A stretch of 64,000 nt of DNA from Flammeovirga pectinis (GCF_003970675.1 NZ_CP034562.1:4004001-4068000); one strand, 5' to 3'. Shown: positions 38,201 through 48,123, counted from the stretch's first letter. Program-made: numbers and translations. The notes: generated from the sequence alone by a model not told the origin.

Positions 38201-41200
38201 ATGAGAAATTTTAACAACATTATAAATTTATGCTTACTTTTTCTTTTAGGAACTGTAAGTGTATATGCACAACAAACAGATACACCTCATACAGAGGGTA
38301 ACGAAGGTGTTTATGTATTCCAAGCGACAGAGTACTTTTCTAACAATGCTGGTTCAAATTCTTTTGATGGTGAAGTTTGGGTACAAGGAACTGACGAAGT
38401 AGTTGGTGATTACATGTATTTAGAAAACACTTCTTCAGACAACAGAAATGAAACTTCAGCTGAAAGAGGGGATAGTCCATCATTAACATATAAGATTAAT
38501 ATGGAATCTGCTCAAAAAGGTTTTGTTTGGGCATTAATCAATGAAGGTGCAAAAGATGCTGGTCGTATTTATGTTAACATGAATGATCTTGATTTAGATA
38601 AGCGTGAAGCAGATTCTTATGGTAGTGCTGCTAAGTCTAGAATTTCTGATGAAATGAAAGGCCAATGGCAATGGATTCTGCTTAATAATCAAGCAAATGA
38701 TAATATTGTAATAAGTGGAGATAATACTATCGAGTTTTTTAAAGCAAGACCAGATATCAAAATAGCAAAAATTGCTTTCACTCCTATACAAGAGCTTAAT
38801 ATGATTATTAATGCTCCAATGTTAACTGTTACAGAAAATGATGGTACAAACCTTACTATAACAATAGGAGATCCATCATTAACAGGAGAATTATACGACT
38901 TTGAAGAAGTTATCTACGATCCAAAAAATTATTTTTATAGAGTTCAAGTAGGTGGGGAGTTAATCAATGATGCTGCTACTGAAAATACAATTGTAATACC
39001 TTTAGCAGATTTAACATCAGATGTTGATGTTGAGGTACAAGTTGGTCATCAATTCAGAAAGAATAGCTCGTCTAATTTAGATAACTACTCTTTAACTACT
39101 ACGTTAACTGTAAATGCTACTTCTCAACCTGAAGAATCAGAAGAAGAAGGTGGTTTAGAGCCAACAACTGATCCTCATATAGCAGATGCAAATGGTATTT
39201 ATATGTTCTCTGCTACAGAATTTGCAGAAAATAAAGAAGGTTCAGCATTTGGTGCTCAAGATTTTTCTGGAGAAAAATGGGTAAAAGGTACTGATGAAGT
39301 AATTGGAGATTACATGTATTTAGAAAATACTGATTCTGATAACAGAAATGAGACTTCATCTGAAAGAGCTGCTTCTCCATCTTTAGTATTTAAGATTAAT
39401 ATGGAGTCTGCAAAAACAGGTTTTGTATGGGCGTTAATTAATGAAGGTTCTAAAGATGCTGGTCGTATTTATGTAAACATGAATGATCTAGATTTAGATA
39501 AACGTGAAGCAGATTCTTATGGTAGTGCTGCTAAGTCTAGAATTTCTGATGAAATGAAAGGCCAATGGCAATGGATTCTACTTAATAATCAAGCAAATGA
39601 TAATATTGTTATAAGTGGAGATAATACTATCGAGTTTTTTAAAGCAAGACCAGATATCAAAATAGCAAAAATTGCTTTCACTCCTATACAAGAGCTTAAT
39701 ATGATTATTAATGCTCCAATGTTAACTGTTACAGAAAATGATGGTACAAACCTTACTATAACAATAGGAGATCCGTCATTAACAGGAGAATTATACGACT
39801 TTGAAGAAGTTATATACGATCCAAAAAATTATTTTTATAGAGTTCAAGTAGGTGGGGAGTTAATCAATGATGCTGCTACTGAAAATACAATTGTAATACC
39901 TTTAGCAGATTTAACATCAGATGTTGATGTTGAAGTACAAGTTGGTCATCAATTCAGAAAGAATAGCTCGTCTAATTTAGATAACTACTCTTTAACTACT
40001 ACGTTAACTGTAAATGCTACTTCTCAACCTGAAGAATCAGAGGAAGAAGAAGGTGGTTTAGAGCCAACAACTGATCCTCATATAGCAGATGCAAATGGTA
40101 TTTATATGTTCTCTGCTACAGAATTTGCAGAAAATAAAGAAGGTTCAGCATTTGGTGCTCAAGATTTTTCTGGAGAAAAATGGGTAAAAGGTACTGATGA
40201 AGTAATTGGAGATTACATGTATTTAGAAAATACTGATTCTGATAACAGAAATGAGACTTCATCTGAAAGAGCTGCTTCTCCATCTTTAGTATTTAAGATT
40301 AATATGGAGTCTGCAAAAACAGGTTTTGTATGGGCGTTAATTAATGAAGGTTCTAAAGATGCTGGTCGTATTTATGTTAACATGAATGATCTAGATTTAG
40401 ATAAACGTGAAGCAGATTCTTACGGAAGTGCAGCTAAATCTCGAATTTCAGATCACATGAAAGGAGAATGGCAATGGATCTTAATTAATAACCAAGCAAA
40501 TGATAAGGTTGTTATTGATGGAGACAATACAATAGAGATTTTTAAAGCAAGACCTAATATTAAGATTGCTAAAATCGCATTTACACCTCAGCAGGATATC
40601 AACTTAATAATTGATACAAAAATGCCTAGTGTTACCGATAATGATGGTACAAACTTAACTATCGGGTGGGATGAACCTACTTTAACTGGTGATGTTTATG
40701 ATAATACTGATGCGGTTTTTACAACAAAATCATACTACTATAGAGTAAAATTAGGTGAAGAAGTTATAGGTGATAATATTACTACAAGAACAATTCAAAT
40801 TCCTCTAACAAATTTAACAGAAGCTAAAATTGTTACAGTGGAAGTTGGACATGAATTTAAGAAAAATAGTTCTGGAACTCACGCAACTTATTCAATTCCT
40901 GGAGAAATTACTGTGGATGCCAATTCTCAACCTTCTCAAGGTGAAGATAACGAAGCTCCAACAAAACCTTCAGACCTTGCTTCTTCTGATATTACTCAAA
41001 ACTCAATCACTTTATCTTGGACTGCAGCAACAGACAATATTGGTGTAGTAGGTTATAAAATTAAGCAAGACGGAGGAGAGTTGTCAAGTAGAATTACAGA
41101 CGGAACTAGTACTACAATTTCTGGATTACAACCTGAAACTGAATATTCATTTTCTGTGATTGCTTATGATGCTGCTGGAAATGATTCTGAAATGTCAGAT

Positions 41201-42949
41201 GTTCATACAGTTTCTACAATAGCAGTACCGACTAACCCTGACGGTGAATACCAAGATTTTATTCATCAAGCAGACGGTGAAGGTGTGTACCAATTCGATG
41301 CTGTTGAGTTTGCTTCAAACTTACCTGGTAGTGATGCTTTTGATGGCCAAAAATGGTTAGTAGGTACAGACGAAGTTGTTGGTAAATACTTATATTTAGA
41401 AAATACAGATACAACAACTAATGTCAATAAAGTATCTGCAGACAGAATGAAGTCTCCTTCTTTATCATATAAAATTAGTATGCCAACTGTTCAAACAGGA
41501 TTCATCTGGGCTTTAATTAATCAAGGTGAAAAGAATGGTGGTAAAATTTATGGTAGCGTAAACGGTATTGATGTTGATAAAAGAACTGAAGGTGAATACG
41601 GTGCTGCTTTTGGCTCTAGAATTTCTGGTGATTTAGTTGGTAAGTGGCAATGGGTTTTAGTTGGCTATCAGATTAGAAATAATAATGCTACAATGCTAAA
41701 AGAAGGCATTAACGAAATTGCATTCTTTATGGGGTATCCAAATATTAAAATTGCAAAAGTGATTTATGCTCCTAAACAGGAAATTTTACCAATTATCAAT
41801 GCTCCTAAAATTAGAATTCAGGCAAACGACGAAACTACTGTAACAGTATCTTGGGAAGAGCCTGTATTAACTGGAGAACTTTATGATAACGTACCTCAGA
41901 TTATCAACCCTAAAGATTATACGTATAGAGTAAAATTAGAAGGGCAAGATGAAGAAGAGATCAAAGAAAGAGAATATGTAATTAATAAAGAAGATTTAAA
42001 GGGTGGTAAAGCATTTACCGTAGAAATTGGTCATCAGTTTAGAAAAAATAGTTCTGGAACTGCTTTATTCTTCTCTCTTCCTGCTTCTATTCCAGTAACA
42101 GAAGATAGTCAAGCAGATTTCGAAGCACCAACTACACCGGCAGACCTAACATCTGTAGATACACAAGGAACAAATGTTGCTTTAAGTTGGACTGCTTCTA
42201 CGGATAACATTGGCGTAATTGGTTATAATATTTTCCAAGATGGTATTAAGATCCAAGAAGTTCAATCTACTTCTTACAAAGTTGCTGGTTTAACACCATC
42301 AACAAGCTACTCGTTTGAAGTACAAGCGTATGATTTAACAGGTAATGTTTCTGAAAAATCTACTCCGTTAGTGTTGACTACAAACTCTAAGGATGAAATC
42401 ATAGGTGATCGCCCTAATATTGTTTCAGAATTATCTGCATCTCAAATTACAGCAAATTCTTTTACAGTAAGTTGGAAACCTTCTAATTCTTTAAATGGAA
42501 TTAATGCATACTATGTTTTCTTAAAAGTTACTGGTGCAGAAGGAGACTATAAAATGGTTGCAGAGTTAAATGGTGAAACATTCTCTTTCAATCTAACAGA
42601 TCTTGAGGTTGGTACATCTTATGATGTTATAGTTAGAGCAGAAGATGGTGAAGGTTTCTTATCAGAAGAATCTAGTGTATTCACTCAAATAACATTAGAT
42701 ACACCACTTTCTGTAGTTACTAATTCAACAGTAAAATTAATTCAAAGTGTATATCCTAACCCAAGTGTTAATGATATAAACATTGAATTTTCAACAGAAG
42801 TTACCTACCAAGTTTATGACCTTACAGGTTATACAGTAATAGAAGGTTCTGCTAGAAACCTTAAGGTTAATCTTGTATCTGGTACTTATATTTTGGTTGC
42901 TATTGATAAAAATGGCAATAAAGAAGTTACTAAATTAATGTGCTTCTAA
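38201..42949 (+). CDS. Modular T9SS surface protein with four repeated glycan-binding-type modules
   Basis: 1582 residues. Signal peptide ending VYAQQ. Then four related modules of ~170 residues (VYVFQATEYF / MYLENT / FVWALINEG / GRIYVNMNDLDLDKRE / WQWIL / KIAKIAFTP), each followed by an Fn3-like ~100-residue unit ending in GHQFRKNSS or GHEFKKNSS. True Fn3 domains occur after module 3, after module 4 and once more before the C terminus. The end is a T9SS sorting domain (VYPNPSVNDINIEF). No lyase or hydrolase motif was recognised; the conserved Trp and Tyr residues would suit polysaccharide binding. Its place after SusCD suggests a secreted alginate-capturing protein. Modules 1-3 are nearly identical DNA repeats. 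Confidence 0.75.
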   Translation: MRNFNNIINLCLLFLLGTVSVYAQQTDTPHTEGNEGVYVFQATEYFSNNAGSNSFDGEVWVQGTDEVVGDYMYLENTSSDNRNETSAERGDSPSLTYKINMESAQKGFVWALINEGAKDAGRIYVNMNDLDLDKREADSYGSAAKSRISDEMKGQWQWILLNNQANDNIVISGDNTIEFFKARPDIKIAKIAFTPIQELNMIINAPMLTVTENDGTNLTITIGDPSLTGELYDFEEVIYDPKNYFYRVQVGGELINDAATENTIVIPLADLTSDVDVEVQVGHQFRKNSSSNLDNYSLTTTLTVNATSQPEESEEEGGLEPTTDPHIADANGIYMFSATEFAENKEGSAFGAQDFSGEKWVKGTDEVIGDYMYLENTDSDNRNETSSERAASPSLVFKINMESAKTGFVWALINEGSKDAGRIYVNMNDLDLDKREADSYGSAAKSRISDEMKGQWQWILLNNQANDNIVISGDNTIEFFKARPDIKIAKIAFTPIQELNMIINAPMLTVTENDGTNLTITIGDPSLTGELYDFEEVIYDPKNYFYRVQVGGELINDAATENTIVIPLADLTSDVDVEVQVGHQFRKNSSSNLDNYSLTTTLTVNATSQPEESEEEEGGLEPTTDPHIADANGIYMFSATEFAENKEGSAFGAQDFSGEKWVKGTDEVIGDYMYLENTDSDNRNETSSERAASPSLVFKINMESAKTGFVWALINEGSKDAGRIYVNMNDLDLDKREADSYGSAAKSRISDHMKGEWQWILINNQANDKVVIDGDNTIEIFKARPNIKIAKIAFTPQQDINLIIDTKMPSVTDNDGTNLTIGWDEPTLTGDVYDNTDAVFTTKSYYYRVKLGEEVIGDNITTRTIQIPLTNLTEAKIVTVEVGHEFKKNSSGTHATYSIPGEITVDANSQPSQGEDNEAPTKPSDLASSDITQNSITLSWTAATDNIGVVGYKIKQDGGELSSRITDGTSTTISGLQPETEYSFSVIAYDAAGNDSEMSDVHTVSTIAVPTNPDGEYQDFIHQADGEGVYQFDAVEFASNLPGSDAFDGQKWLVGTDEVVGKYLYLENTDTTTNVNKVSADRMKSPSLSYKISMPTVQTGFIWALINQGEKNGGKIYGSVNGIDVDKRTEGEYGAAFGSRISGDLVGKWQWVLVGYQIRNNNATMLKEGINEIAFFMGYPNIKIAKVIYAPKQEILPIINAPKIRIQANDETTVTVSWEEPVLTGELYDNVPQIINPKDYTYRVKLEGQDEEEIKEREYVINKEDLKGGKAFTVEIGHQFRKNSSGTALFFSLPASIPVTEDSQADFEAPTTPADLTSVDTQGTNVALSWTASTDNIGVIGYNIFQDGIKIQEVQSTSYKVAGLTPSTSYSFEVQAYDLTGNVSEKSTPLVLTTNSKDEIIGDRPNIVSELSASQITANSFTVSWKPSNSLNGINAYYVFLKVTGAEGDYKMVAELNGETFSFNLTDLEVGTSYDVIVRAEDGEGFLSEESSVFTQITLDTPLSVVTNSTVKLIQSVYPNPSVNDINIEFSTEVTYQVYDLTGYTVIEGSARNLKVNLVSGTYILVAIDKNGNKEVTKLMCF
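38311..40960 (+). repeat. Three ~900-bp tandem coding repeats
   Basis: Copies 1 and 2 are offset by exactly 900 bp (for example AGCGTGAAGC at 38601 and AACGTGAAGC at 39501), copies 2 and 3 by 903 bp (one extra Glu codon in the linker). Copies 1 and 2 are almost identical in their second halves (about 38600-39160), copies 2 and 3 in their first halves (about 39150-39510), while the remaining parts differ. The mosaic points to unequal exchange or conversion. Confidence 0.8.
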
Positions 42950-42977
42950 GCAATTGAATATTGCAGACTGACAAACT

Positions 42978-43034
42978 AAAAGCGTCACCTTTCTTAAACT
43001 ACAGCTGTGGTTTAAAAAAGGTGACGCTTTTTTT
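42978..43034. terminator. Bidirectional terminator between convergent genes
   Basis: Long stem AAAAGCGTCACCTTT...AAAGGTGACGCTTTT with an extended upper stem (TTAAAC/GTTTAA), flanked by A and T runs. It ends the alginate locus and also the leftward DUF1254 gene. Confidence 0.85.
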
Positions 43035-43056
43035 ATTTAAATAATTCTGGTAAATA

Positions 43057-44577
43057 TTACTTTGTTAACTGACTTTCATCAACAACTTCCCAATCTGATA
43101 ATTGAAAAGTTTTATCGAAAAAGGCTTGCTTAGGTGCATATAATCTAAAATATATAAACCAACCATTATTATCAACTGTTTTTAAGTAGTTAGAAGAATT
43201 TACTCCTTTAGGTTTTTTACTTCCAATGTAAACATCAATAGATCCATCTTTATTAACATCAAGGTCGGTTCTTCTTGAATTTATTCCAATGTCTTCGATT
43301 TTATCTCCACCATTATCATAAGGTCTTCTTGTATTTTCTGAATACAAAGTAACCGACCAAAATTGCTCTACAGGAACATCTGCAGGTATAGTTAGTTTAT
43401 ACGTTTTATCTGCTCTTAATAAATCCCCATTCTCGTCTCTTTTAGAAGTCATATATACCTGACCAAAACCAGGAGTAGGGTTTACCATTCCTTTTGTTGA
43501 TGAAACTGCTTCATAAAACCATACCGCTCTTTCATCTAAATAGACCATTGTCTCATTCTTCTGCTCAATTGTAAAATCAAATGATTTATACCAACTTGTA
43601 TTTTCCCAATAAGGAGCAGAGAATCTTGGATTAGTCTGTAAATTTCTTAGCATTAATTCACCCATATTATGAGCTTCTAACAATATTTTTTCTTGTCGTG
43701 GAGTCGGTGCAAAAGGTTTACCTATTTCTAATCCAAGAGGTTTTAGCATAGCAATCCATGCTTTATCTTCTTCTCTAACAGGTTCTTCATTTATTATCTC
43801 ATGTAGTAAAGCCCAAAACTCAATACCTCTTGGTGATGTACCCGACCATTCTTTGTCTTTTCCTTCAATAAAATTCGCTGTTTTTAGAGGAGCATCAACT
43901 TTCCCTAATTTTAGGTTCTTATTAAAACTTTTAATAGCATCTTTTTCTGTACTAAGGATTCTTAAACCAATAAAGAAATTATTCGTTTCCGATTGATAAA
44001 TAAAATCTGCTTGGCCTTTATATTTCAAAGGGTCATCGTTTGGTCCTACAACAATATAGCTACCACCTTGCCCTTTATCTGGTCCCGTTAAACCTAAATC
44101 TGCAATAGGTCTTTGCCATAAGTCTAAAAATCCACCAGCAGTCATTCCTTTCGGATATTCTACTTTTACAGCACCATCTTGAAGGTTAGAAAACGTGAAT
44201 ATATAAGGTGTAGTTAAGTTACCAGTTACTACACCTCTTTTTTCTTTTAATGATTGTAACACCACAAAGTTTTCTAAACCCGCAGCAGCATAAGCAGCAT
44301 CTTCGTTAATACCCCAAGACTTCATAGAGACAATAGGAGTAGCCCAAATGTATGCTTGAGAACCGCGTTGGAAGTCCATAGCATCAAACAATGCTTCAGA
44401 CCCTTCGGTGATGTAATTATTATCAAGCGACACGTTTGTGTAAGGAGTTTCTATTTGTTCATTTCCTATTAAAGATGCATCAGATAATGGTAAAACATTT
44501 TGAGCATTTGCTATGTTATTTGCACCTAAAATTGCTAAACCCAACGCAAACTGTTTGATATGTGTACTTGTTTTCAT
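43057..44577 (-). CDS. DUF1254/DUF1214-domain exported protein
   Basis: The ATG at 44577 gives a signal peptide (KQFALGLAILGANNIANAQ) and is chosen over an in-frame ATG at 44601; 506 residues result. The central part (AMDFQRGSQAYIWATPIVSMKSWG near the start) is DUF1254 and the C-terminal half (TYKLTIPADVPVEQFWSVTLYSENTRRPYDN ... DVYIGSKKP) is DUF1214. The pair forms a beta-rich exported protein widespread in bacteria with no settled function. It is divergent from an AraC-family regulator at 44743 (165 bp), which may control it. Not part of the alginate locus because of the terminator between. Confidence 0.85.
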   Translation of the reverse strand: MKTSTHIKQFALGLAILGANNIANAQNVLPLSDASLIGNEQIETPYTNVSLDNNYITEGSEALFDAMDFQRGSQAYIWATPIVSMKSWGINEDAAYAAAGLENFVVLQSLKEKRGVVTGNLTTPYIFTFSNLQDGAVKVEYPKGMTAGGFLDLWQRPIADLGLTGPDKGQGGSYIVVGPNDDPLKYKGQADFIYQSETNNFFIGLRILSTEKDAIKSFNKNLKLGKVDAPLKTANFIEGKDKEWSGTSPRGIEFWALLHEIINEEPVREEDKAWIAMLKPLGLEIGKPFAPTPRQEKILLEAHNMGELMLRNLQTNPRFSAPYWENTSWYKSFDFTIEQKNETMVYLDERAVWFYEAVSSTKGMVNPTPGFGQVYMTSKRDENGDLLRADKTYKLTIPADVPVEQFWSVTLYSENTRRPYDNGGDKIEDIGINSRRTDLDVNKDGSIDVYIGSKKPKGVNSSNYLKTVDNNGWFIYFRLYAPKQAFFDKTFQLSDWEVVDESQLTK

Positions 44578-44742
44578 TTTATCTTGTATTAAATTGAACA
44601 TACTTAATAAAACGGGTTGGAGTTAATAAAATTTACGGTTTTAGTTCTTGCTTTTACGTTTTTGGTTCATTCTATAAAACCCTGTAAATTCTAGTTATAA
44701 TTTGAGGCAGGTATAAAACGAAGAGATTTGAATACATATAAA

Positions 44743-45711
44743 ATGATTAATGGATCTGGGTTAGAAGTAATAAATAAACTTCAATCCATATTTGGGGGTA
44801 CTTTTGAAAATGATGTTTATGAGACAGATACTACAGAAGTGTATGTTAAGTATGAATATTTTTCTCCTTTCGATAGTGTAGAAATCATGATTCACCACGT
44901 AAAGTACAAACAGGATATGTATATGGAAACCTATACTCCAGCTACTAACGATAAAAATATATATTTTCAGTTTGAATACTTAGGTAATAACATACCCACT
45001 ACTTTTGGTACAGATGCTGATAGAGACAATGCTAAAATGATGTCTATCATGAGCTCAAAAATACCATTGTCTTTTATTGCTCATAAAGGAGATGAGGCTA
45101 AATGGATGACAGTAAGAATACCATACGATTACTATCATAAAAAAATGAGTCACCTTGAAGAATATATAGGTAAAGTATTTGAAAAAGACAGTAGTTGGGT
45201 GCTTTATGATATTGCTCCAATGGCTATAGGTATTAATATCAAAAAGTTATTTGATAGAGATAAGAAACTTTCCATACCGTTACTCACTTCATTATTTGTT
45301 TGCAGTGCCATAGAAAATGTAGCTATATTTTTAGATAGAATTATTAAACGAGATCCTTCCTCTGAAAGTGCAATAAATATGCATAAGGATGACATTGAGC
45401 GTATTCAGAATATTAAAAATGAGTTAACTAATTTATATCAAAAAACACCTTCTTTAAATGATTTAGCGGATAAGTATGGTGTTTCTGTCTCTAAACTAAA
45501 AAGGGATTTTAATGCCGTCTTTGGTACCTCAATACATAAATTTCATACTGATTATAAATTAGAAATGGCTTATAATATGCTTATGACAAAACAGAGTTCT
45601 ATTACAGATGTAAGTAGGCATTTTGGATATAAAACAATATCTCGTTTTTCAGAGTCATTTAAGCTTAAATATGGTGTTACTCCAAAACAAGTAGCTAGTA
45701 AATTTCAGTAA
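44743..45711 (+). CDS. AraC-family transcriptional regulator
   Basis: Start placed at the ATG 44743; the frame extends five codons to a TTG at 44728. 322 residues. The N-terminal ~200 residues show no known ligand domain, while residues ~225-322 are the double helix-turn-helix of AraC/XylS (LNDLADKYGVSVSKLKRDFNAVFG, then ITDVSRHFGYKTISRFSESFKLKYGVTPKQ). It is divergent from the DUF1254-type gene, its most likely target. Similar stand-alone AraC proteins with uncharacterised N termini are common in Cytophagales. Confidence 0.85.
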   Translation: MINGSGLEVINKLQSIFGGTFENDVYETDTTEVYVKYEYFSPFDSVEIMIHHVKYKQDMYMETYTPATNDKNIYFQFEYLGNNIPTTFGTDADRDNAKMMSIMSSKIPLSFIAHKGDEAKWMTVRIPYDYYHKKMSHLEEYIGKVFEKDSSWVLYDIAPMAIGINIKKLFDRDKKLSIPLLTSLFVCSAIENVAIFLDRIIKRDPSSESAINMHKDDIERIQNIKNELTNLYQKTPSLNDLADKYGVSVSKLKRDFNAVFGTSIHKFHTDYKLEMAYNMLMTKQSSITDVSRHFGYKTISRFSESFKLKYGVTPKQVASKFQ

Positions 45712-46053
45712 TGATTATCCTTTTTTGTTATTGATTTTAATCATGTAAAACAGTTCTACATCATGTTATAATTGTATTACTAACAATTGAAAAACTTGTA
45801 TTTTTAGTATTACGTTATTTAATACTTATATAGTGTAGCTTAATTTTATTAATCCATAATCAAAATTAATATTGTAATATTCTTATAGTGAGTACGTTAC
45901 TGTATATAAATATTCTAATAAGAATTAATAATAATGAGTTAAATAGATAAATATTCGTATATTAAACGTATAAATAACAATTGATAAGCTAATTGACTAT
46001 CAGTTTATTAGAAGGTGTATATTAACTGAACTTGTATTATAATTAAATAAATC
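45712..46053. other. AT-rich leader region, 342 bp
   Basis: Spacer of extreme AT content between the AraC gene and the 31-residue peptide gene. No terminator with a strong stem and no clear -33/-7 pair was found; it should contain the peptide promoter. Confidence 0.4.
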
Positions 46054-46149
46054 ATGAAAAATAACAGTCAAATTTTGGCAGGTATCATTGCAACATTAGC
46101 GTTTGGTATTCCAACACTTTATGCATTAGCAGTTTGTATTGCACAATAA
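46054..46149 (+). CDS. 31-residue single-span membrane microprotein
   Basis: ATG at 46054, stop at 46147-46149, 31 residues starting MKNNSQILAGIIATLAFGIP and continuing hydrophobic to the end (ALAVCIAQ). A short polar head is followed by one membrane-length hydrophobic stretch with a helix-breaking Gly-Ile-Pro in the middle. A terminator follows 37 bp later, so the peptide appears to be a gene of its own rather than a chance frame. It could be a membrane microprotein, a type I toxin-like peptide or a small envelope-stress peptide; there is no family match I can name. Confidence rests on the start, composition and terminator. Confidence 0.5.
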   Translation: MKNNSQILAGIIATLAFGIPTLYALAVCIAQ

Positions 46150-46185
46150 TACAAAGCTGTCCTATTATCAAATAAAAAGACATTT

Positions 46186-46222
46186 AAGGTTGAATTCACA
46201 TATGGATTCAACCTTTTTTTAT
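46186..46222. terminator. Terminator after the microprotein
   Basis: AAGGTTGAATTC (46186-46197) pairs with GGATTCAACCTT (46204-46215) apart from the top, then a 7-T tract. An A-rich stretch on the left lets it serve the leftward TetR gene as well. Confidence 0.75.
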
Positions 46223-46782
46223 TCCACCATTTTCCAAAGTAAATCAAATGTTTTGTCTATTAAATTTGTAATCTCATCGGTGGTTAAATCATGTGATTCT
46301 ATAAACCTACATACACCAAAAAGATTACTACCAATTAAAGTATAAATAAGGTCAGGAGGGTATTGGCTCAATGAATTCTCTCCAATAGCTTCTTTGATTA
46401 AAGAAAAATGAGGCGTTAAATCTTGAGAAAATTCTTCTTTATTTACCCTATTATTAAATGGCGAATAATAGAATTGTCTAAGGTACTTGTACTTGTTAGG
46501 GTGTTCAATTGCCCAATATATTCCAACTGAAAATTGTTGTTTTATATTTTCCTTAATTGATTTATTCTTGTCTTCAGCGTTAATAATTAATGTTGTAATT
46601 TCTGTTCTGATAGATTGATATACCCCTAAGACTAAATCATCTTTTGTTTTGAAATTATTAAATAGTGTACCATTTGATACACCCGCTACTACTGCAATTT
46701 TTCCAGTAGGGGCACTAAAACCATTTGTTACAAACTGTTCCAAAGCAGCATTAATAATAAGATTTTTCTTTTCGTTATTCAT
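46219..46782 (-). CDS. TetR/AcrR-family transcriptional regulator
   Basis: 187 residues. N-terminal TetR helix-turn-helix: IINAALEQFVTNGFSAPTGKIAVVAGVSNGTLFNNFKTKDDLVLGVY, with Phe-Asn-Asn-Phe in place of the commoner YYHF. The rest is the helical ligand-binding core. It is divergent from a GNAT acetyltransferase gene (98 bp between start codons), a typical arrangement for a repressor and its target. Ligand unknown. Confidence 0.88.
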   Translation of the reverse strand: MNNEKKNLIINAALEQFVTNGFSAPTGKIAVVAGVSNGTLFNNFKTKDDLVLGVYQSIRTEITTLIINAEDKNKSIKENIKQQFSVGIYWAIEHPNKYKYLRQFYYSPFNNRVNKEEFSQDLTPHFSLIKEAIGENSLSQYPPDLIYTLIGSNLFGVCRFIESHDLTTDEITNLIDKTFDLLWKMVE

Positions 46783-46880
46783 GTTATTGATTGATTAGTC
46801 ACTCTTTAATTTCGGGAATTTATTTCTCAATACAAATATTTTGCTCATATTTAACATCACACCAAAAATTAGAAAATACA

Positions 46881-47318
46881 ATGCGCTTTTTATATATAAC
46901 TACAAAAGATAAATTCTATCAAGAAGCTGTAGATTTAAGAATTACAACCTTTTTTAAAGAGTTTGATAAACCTGAAATTCTCATTAATGATGTTTACGAG
47001 AACGATAGTTTTCACATTGTATGCTTAGATAAACATGATATTGTTATTGGCACTGGTAGACTAAATATAGAAGAAAGCAAAGGTATTATTTCTCAGATGG
47101 CTGTTGCAAAAGAGTTTCAAAAACATGGTATAGGGCAGAAGATTATTGAATTGATGATTGAAAAATGCCAGAAAAATAATACCCAAGTAATTGTACTTAA
47201 CGCTAGGGAAGACGCTATTGAATTTTATCAAAAATTTGGGTTTCATAAATTTGGTGAACCTTTTGCCTCAAAAAAAACAGGAGTGTTACATAGAGTAATG
47301 AAAAAGGTAGTTTATTAG
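46881..47318 (+). CDS. GNAT-family N-acetyltransferase
   Basis: The frame can start at a TTG at 46791, but the ATG at 46881 gives a standard 145-residue GNAT (MRFLYITTKDKFYQEAVDLR). The acetyl-CoA motif is IISQMAVAKEFQKHGIGQKIIELMIEK with the Q/R-x-x-G-x-G/A pattern as QKHGIG; VIVLNAREDAIEFYQKFGF follows as the typical motif B. Acceptor substrate unknown; the ElaA-like group is the nearest guess. The upstream TetR gene is divergent and may repress it. Confidence 0.85.
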   Translation: MRFLYITTKDKFYQEAVDLRITTFFKEFDKPEILINDVYENDSFHIVCLDKHDIVIGTGRLNIEESKGIISQMAVAKEFQKHGIGQKIIELMIEKCQKNNTQVIVLNAREDAIEFYQKFGFHKFGEPFASKKTGVLHRVMKKVVY

Positions 47319-47416
47319 ATGCACTAGTGATTACTAATTATCTTTCTAGTTAGAGTTTTAGCACTATAAATTAGTTCTCGTTATGAGAACATTTTTTTAT
47401 TTTATATATTTGTAAT

Positions 47417-47725
47417 ATGAAAAGAATCATATCGAAGAAGACATTAATCGATTTTGCAAATAAACATGCTTCTTCAAAACAAGTCTTAGAATTGTGGTAT
47501 GATGACGTGAAATCTGCAAAATGGATTAATTTTAATGATATAATTTATGATTACCCTTCGGCAGATGTACTCAATAATCATAGAGTTTGCTTTAATATTG
47601 GAGGTAACAAGTTCAGGTTAATAGCAACTATAAATTTCAGATTCAGTACAGTTCGAATTAATTTTATTGGAACCCATGCTGAATATGATAAAATTAAAAA
47701 TGCATCAACTATAGAAAAATATTAG
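47417..47725 (+). CDS. higB: HigB-type mRNA interferase toxin
   Basis: 102 residues of the HigB_toxin family (PF09907): LELWYDDVKSAKWINFNDI, the YPSADVL segment, RVCFNIGGNKFRLIATINF and the terminal FIGTHAEYDKI are all in order. These RelE-fold toxins cleave mRNA on the ribosome. The antitoxin starts 2 bp after the stop, in the toxin-first order typical of HigBA. Complete and apparently functional. Confidence 0.92.
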   Translation: MKRIISKKTLIDFANKHASSKQVLELWYDDVKSAKWINFNDIIYDYPSADVLNNHRVCFNIGGNKFRLIATINFRFSTVRINFIGTHAEYDKIKNASTIEKY

Positions 47726-47727
47726 TT

Positions 47728-48123
47728 ATGGCGATTACAGAAATTATTCATCCTAGGCCAATTTCATCTGAAATGATGTATGAAAATTACCTTCAAAAGG
47801 TTGATAGTCTGATGGTAAAAGATGATTTATCAGATAATAATGCAGAACTACTAGAGCATTTATTAATATTGATAGACTATTACGAATCTGATAATTATAA
47901 TATAAAAACAGATCATCTAACACCAATTGATAGAATTAAATATAAATTAGAAGTCAAAGGGTTAAAACAAAAAGATTTAATAGGTATCATAGGTACAAAA
48001 GGAGTAGTTAGTGAAGTTCTAAATAAAAAGAGAAAATTATCTTTAGCAATGATCAGAAACGTATCTGAATTTTTAAATATTCCAATAGATAAAATTACCA
48101 GTGATTACCTCCTTTCTAATTAA
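47728..48123 (+). CDS. higA: HigA-type antitoxin
   Basis: 131 residues. An N-terminal helical part (LEHLLILIDYYES) that wraps the toxin is followed by an HTH_3-type DNA-binding domain: KYKLEVKGLKQKDLIGIIGTKGVVSEVLNKKRKLSLAMIRNVSEFLNIP. Matches the longer antitoxins paired with PF09907 toxins. It should neutralise the toxin and repress the operon from its own promoter upstream of 47417. Confidence 0.92.
   Translation: MAITEIIHPRPISSEMMYENYLQKVDSLMVKDDLSDNNAELLEHLLILIDYYESDNYNIKTDHLTPIDRIKYKLEVKGLKQKDLIGIIGTKGVVSEVLNKKRKLSLAMIRNVSEFLNIPIDKITSDYLLSN

Noticed and set aside
38311-40960. Regular 900-bp repeats as a CRISPR or integron-like array
   Set aside because: They are in one continuous coding frame and encode repeated protein modules.
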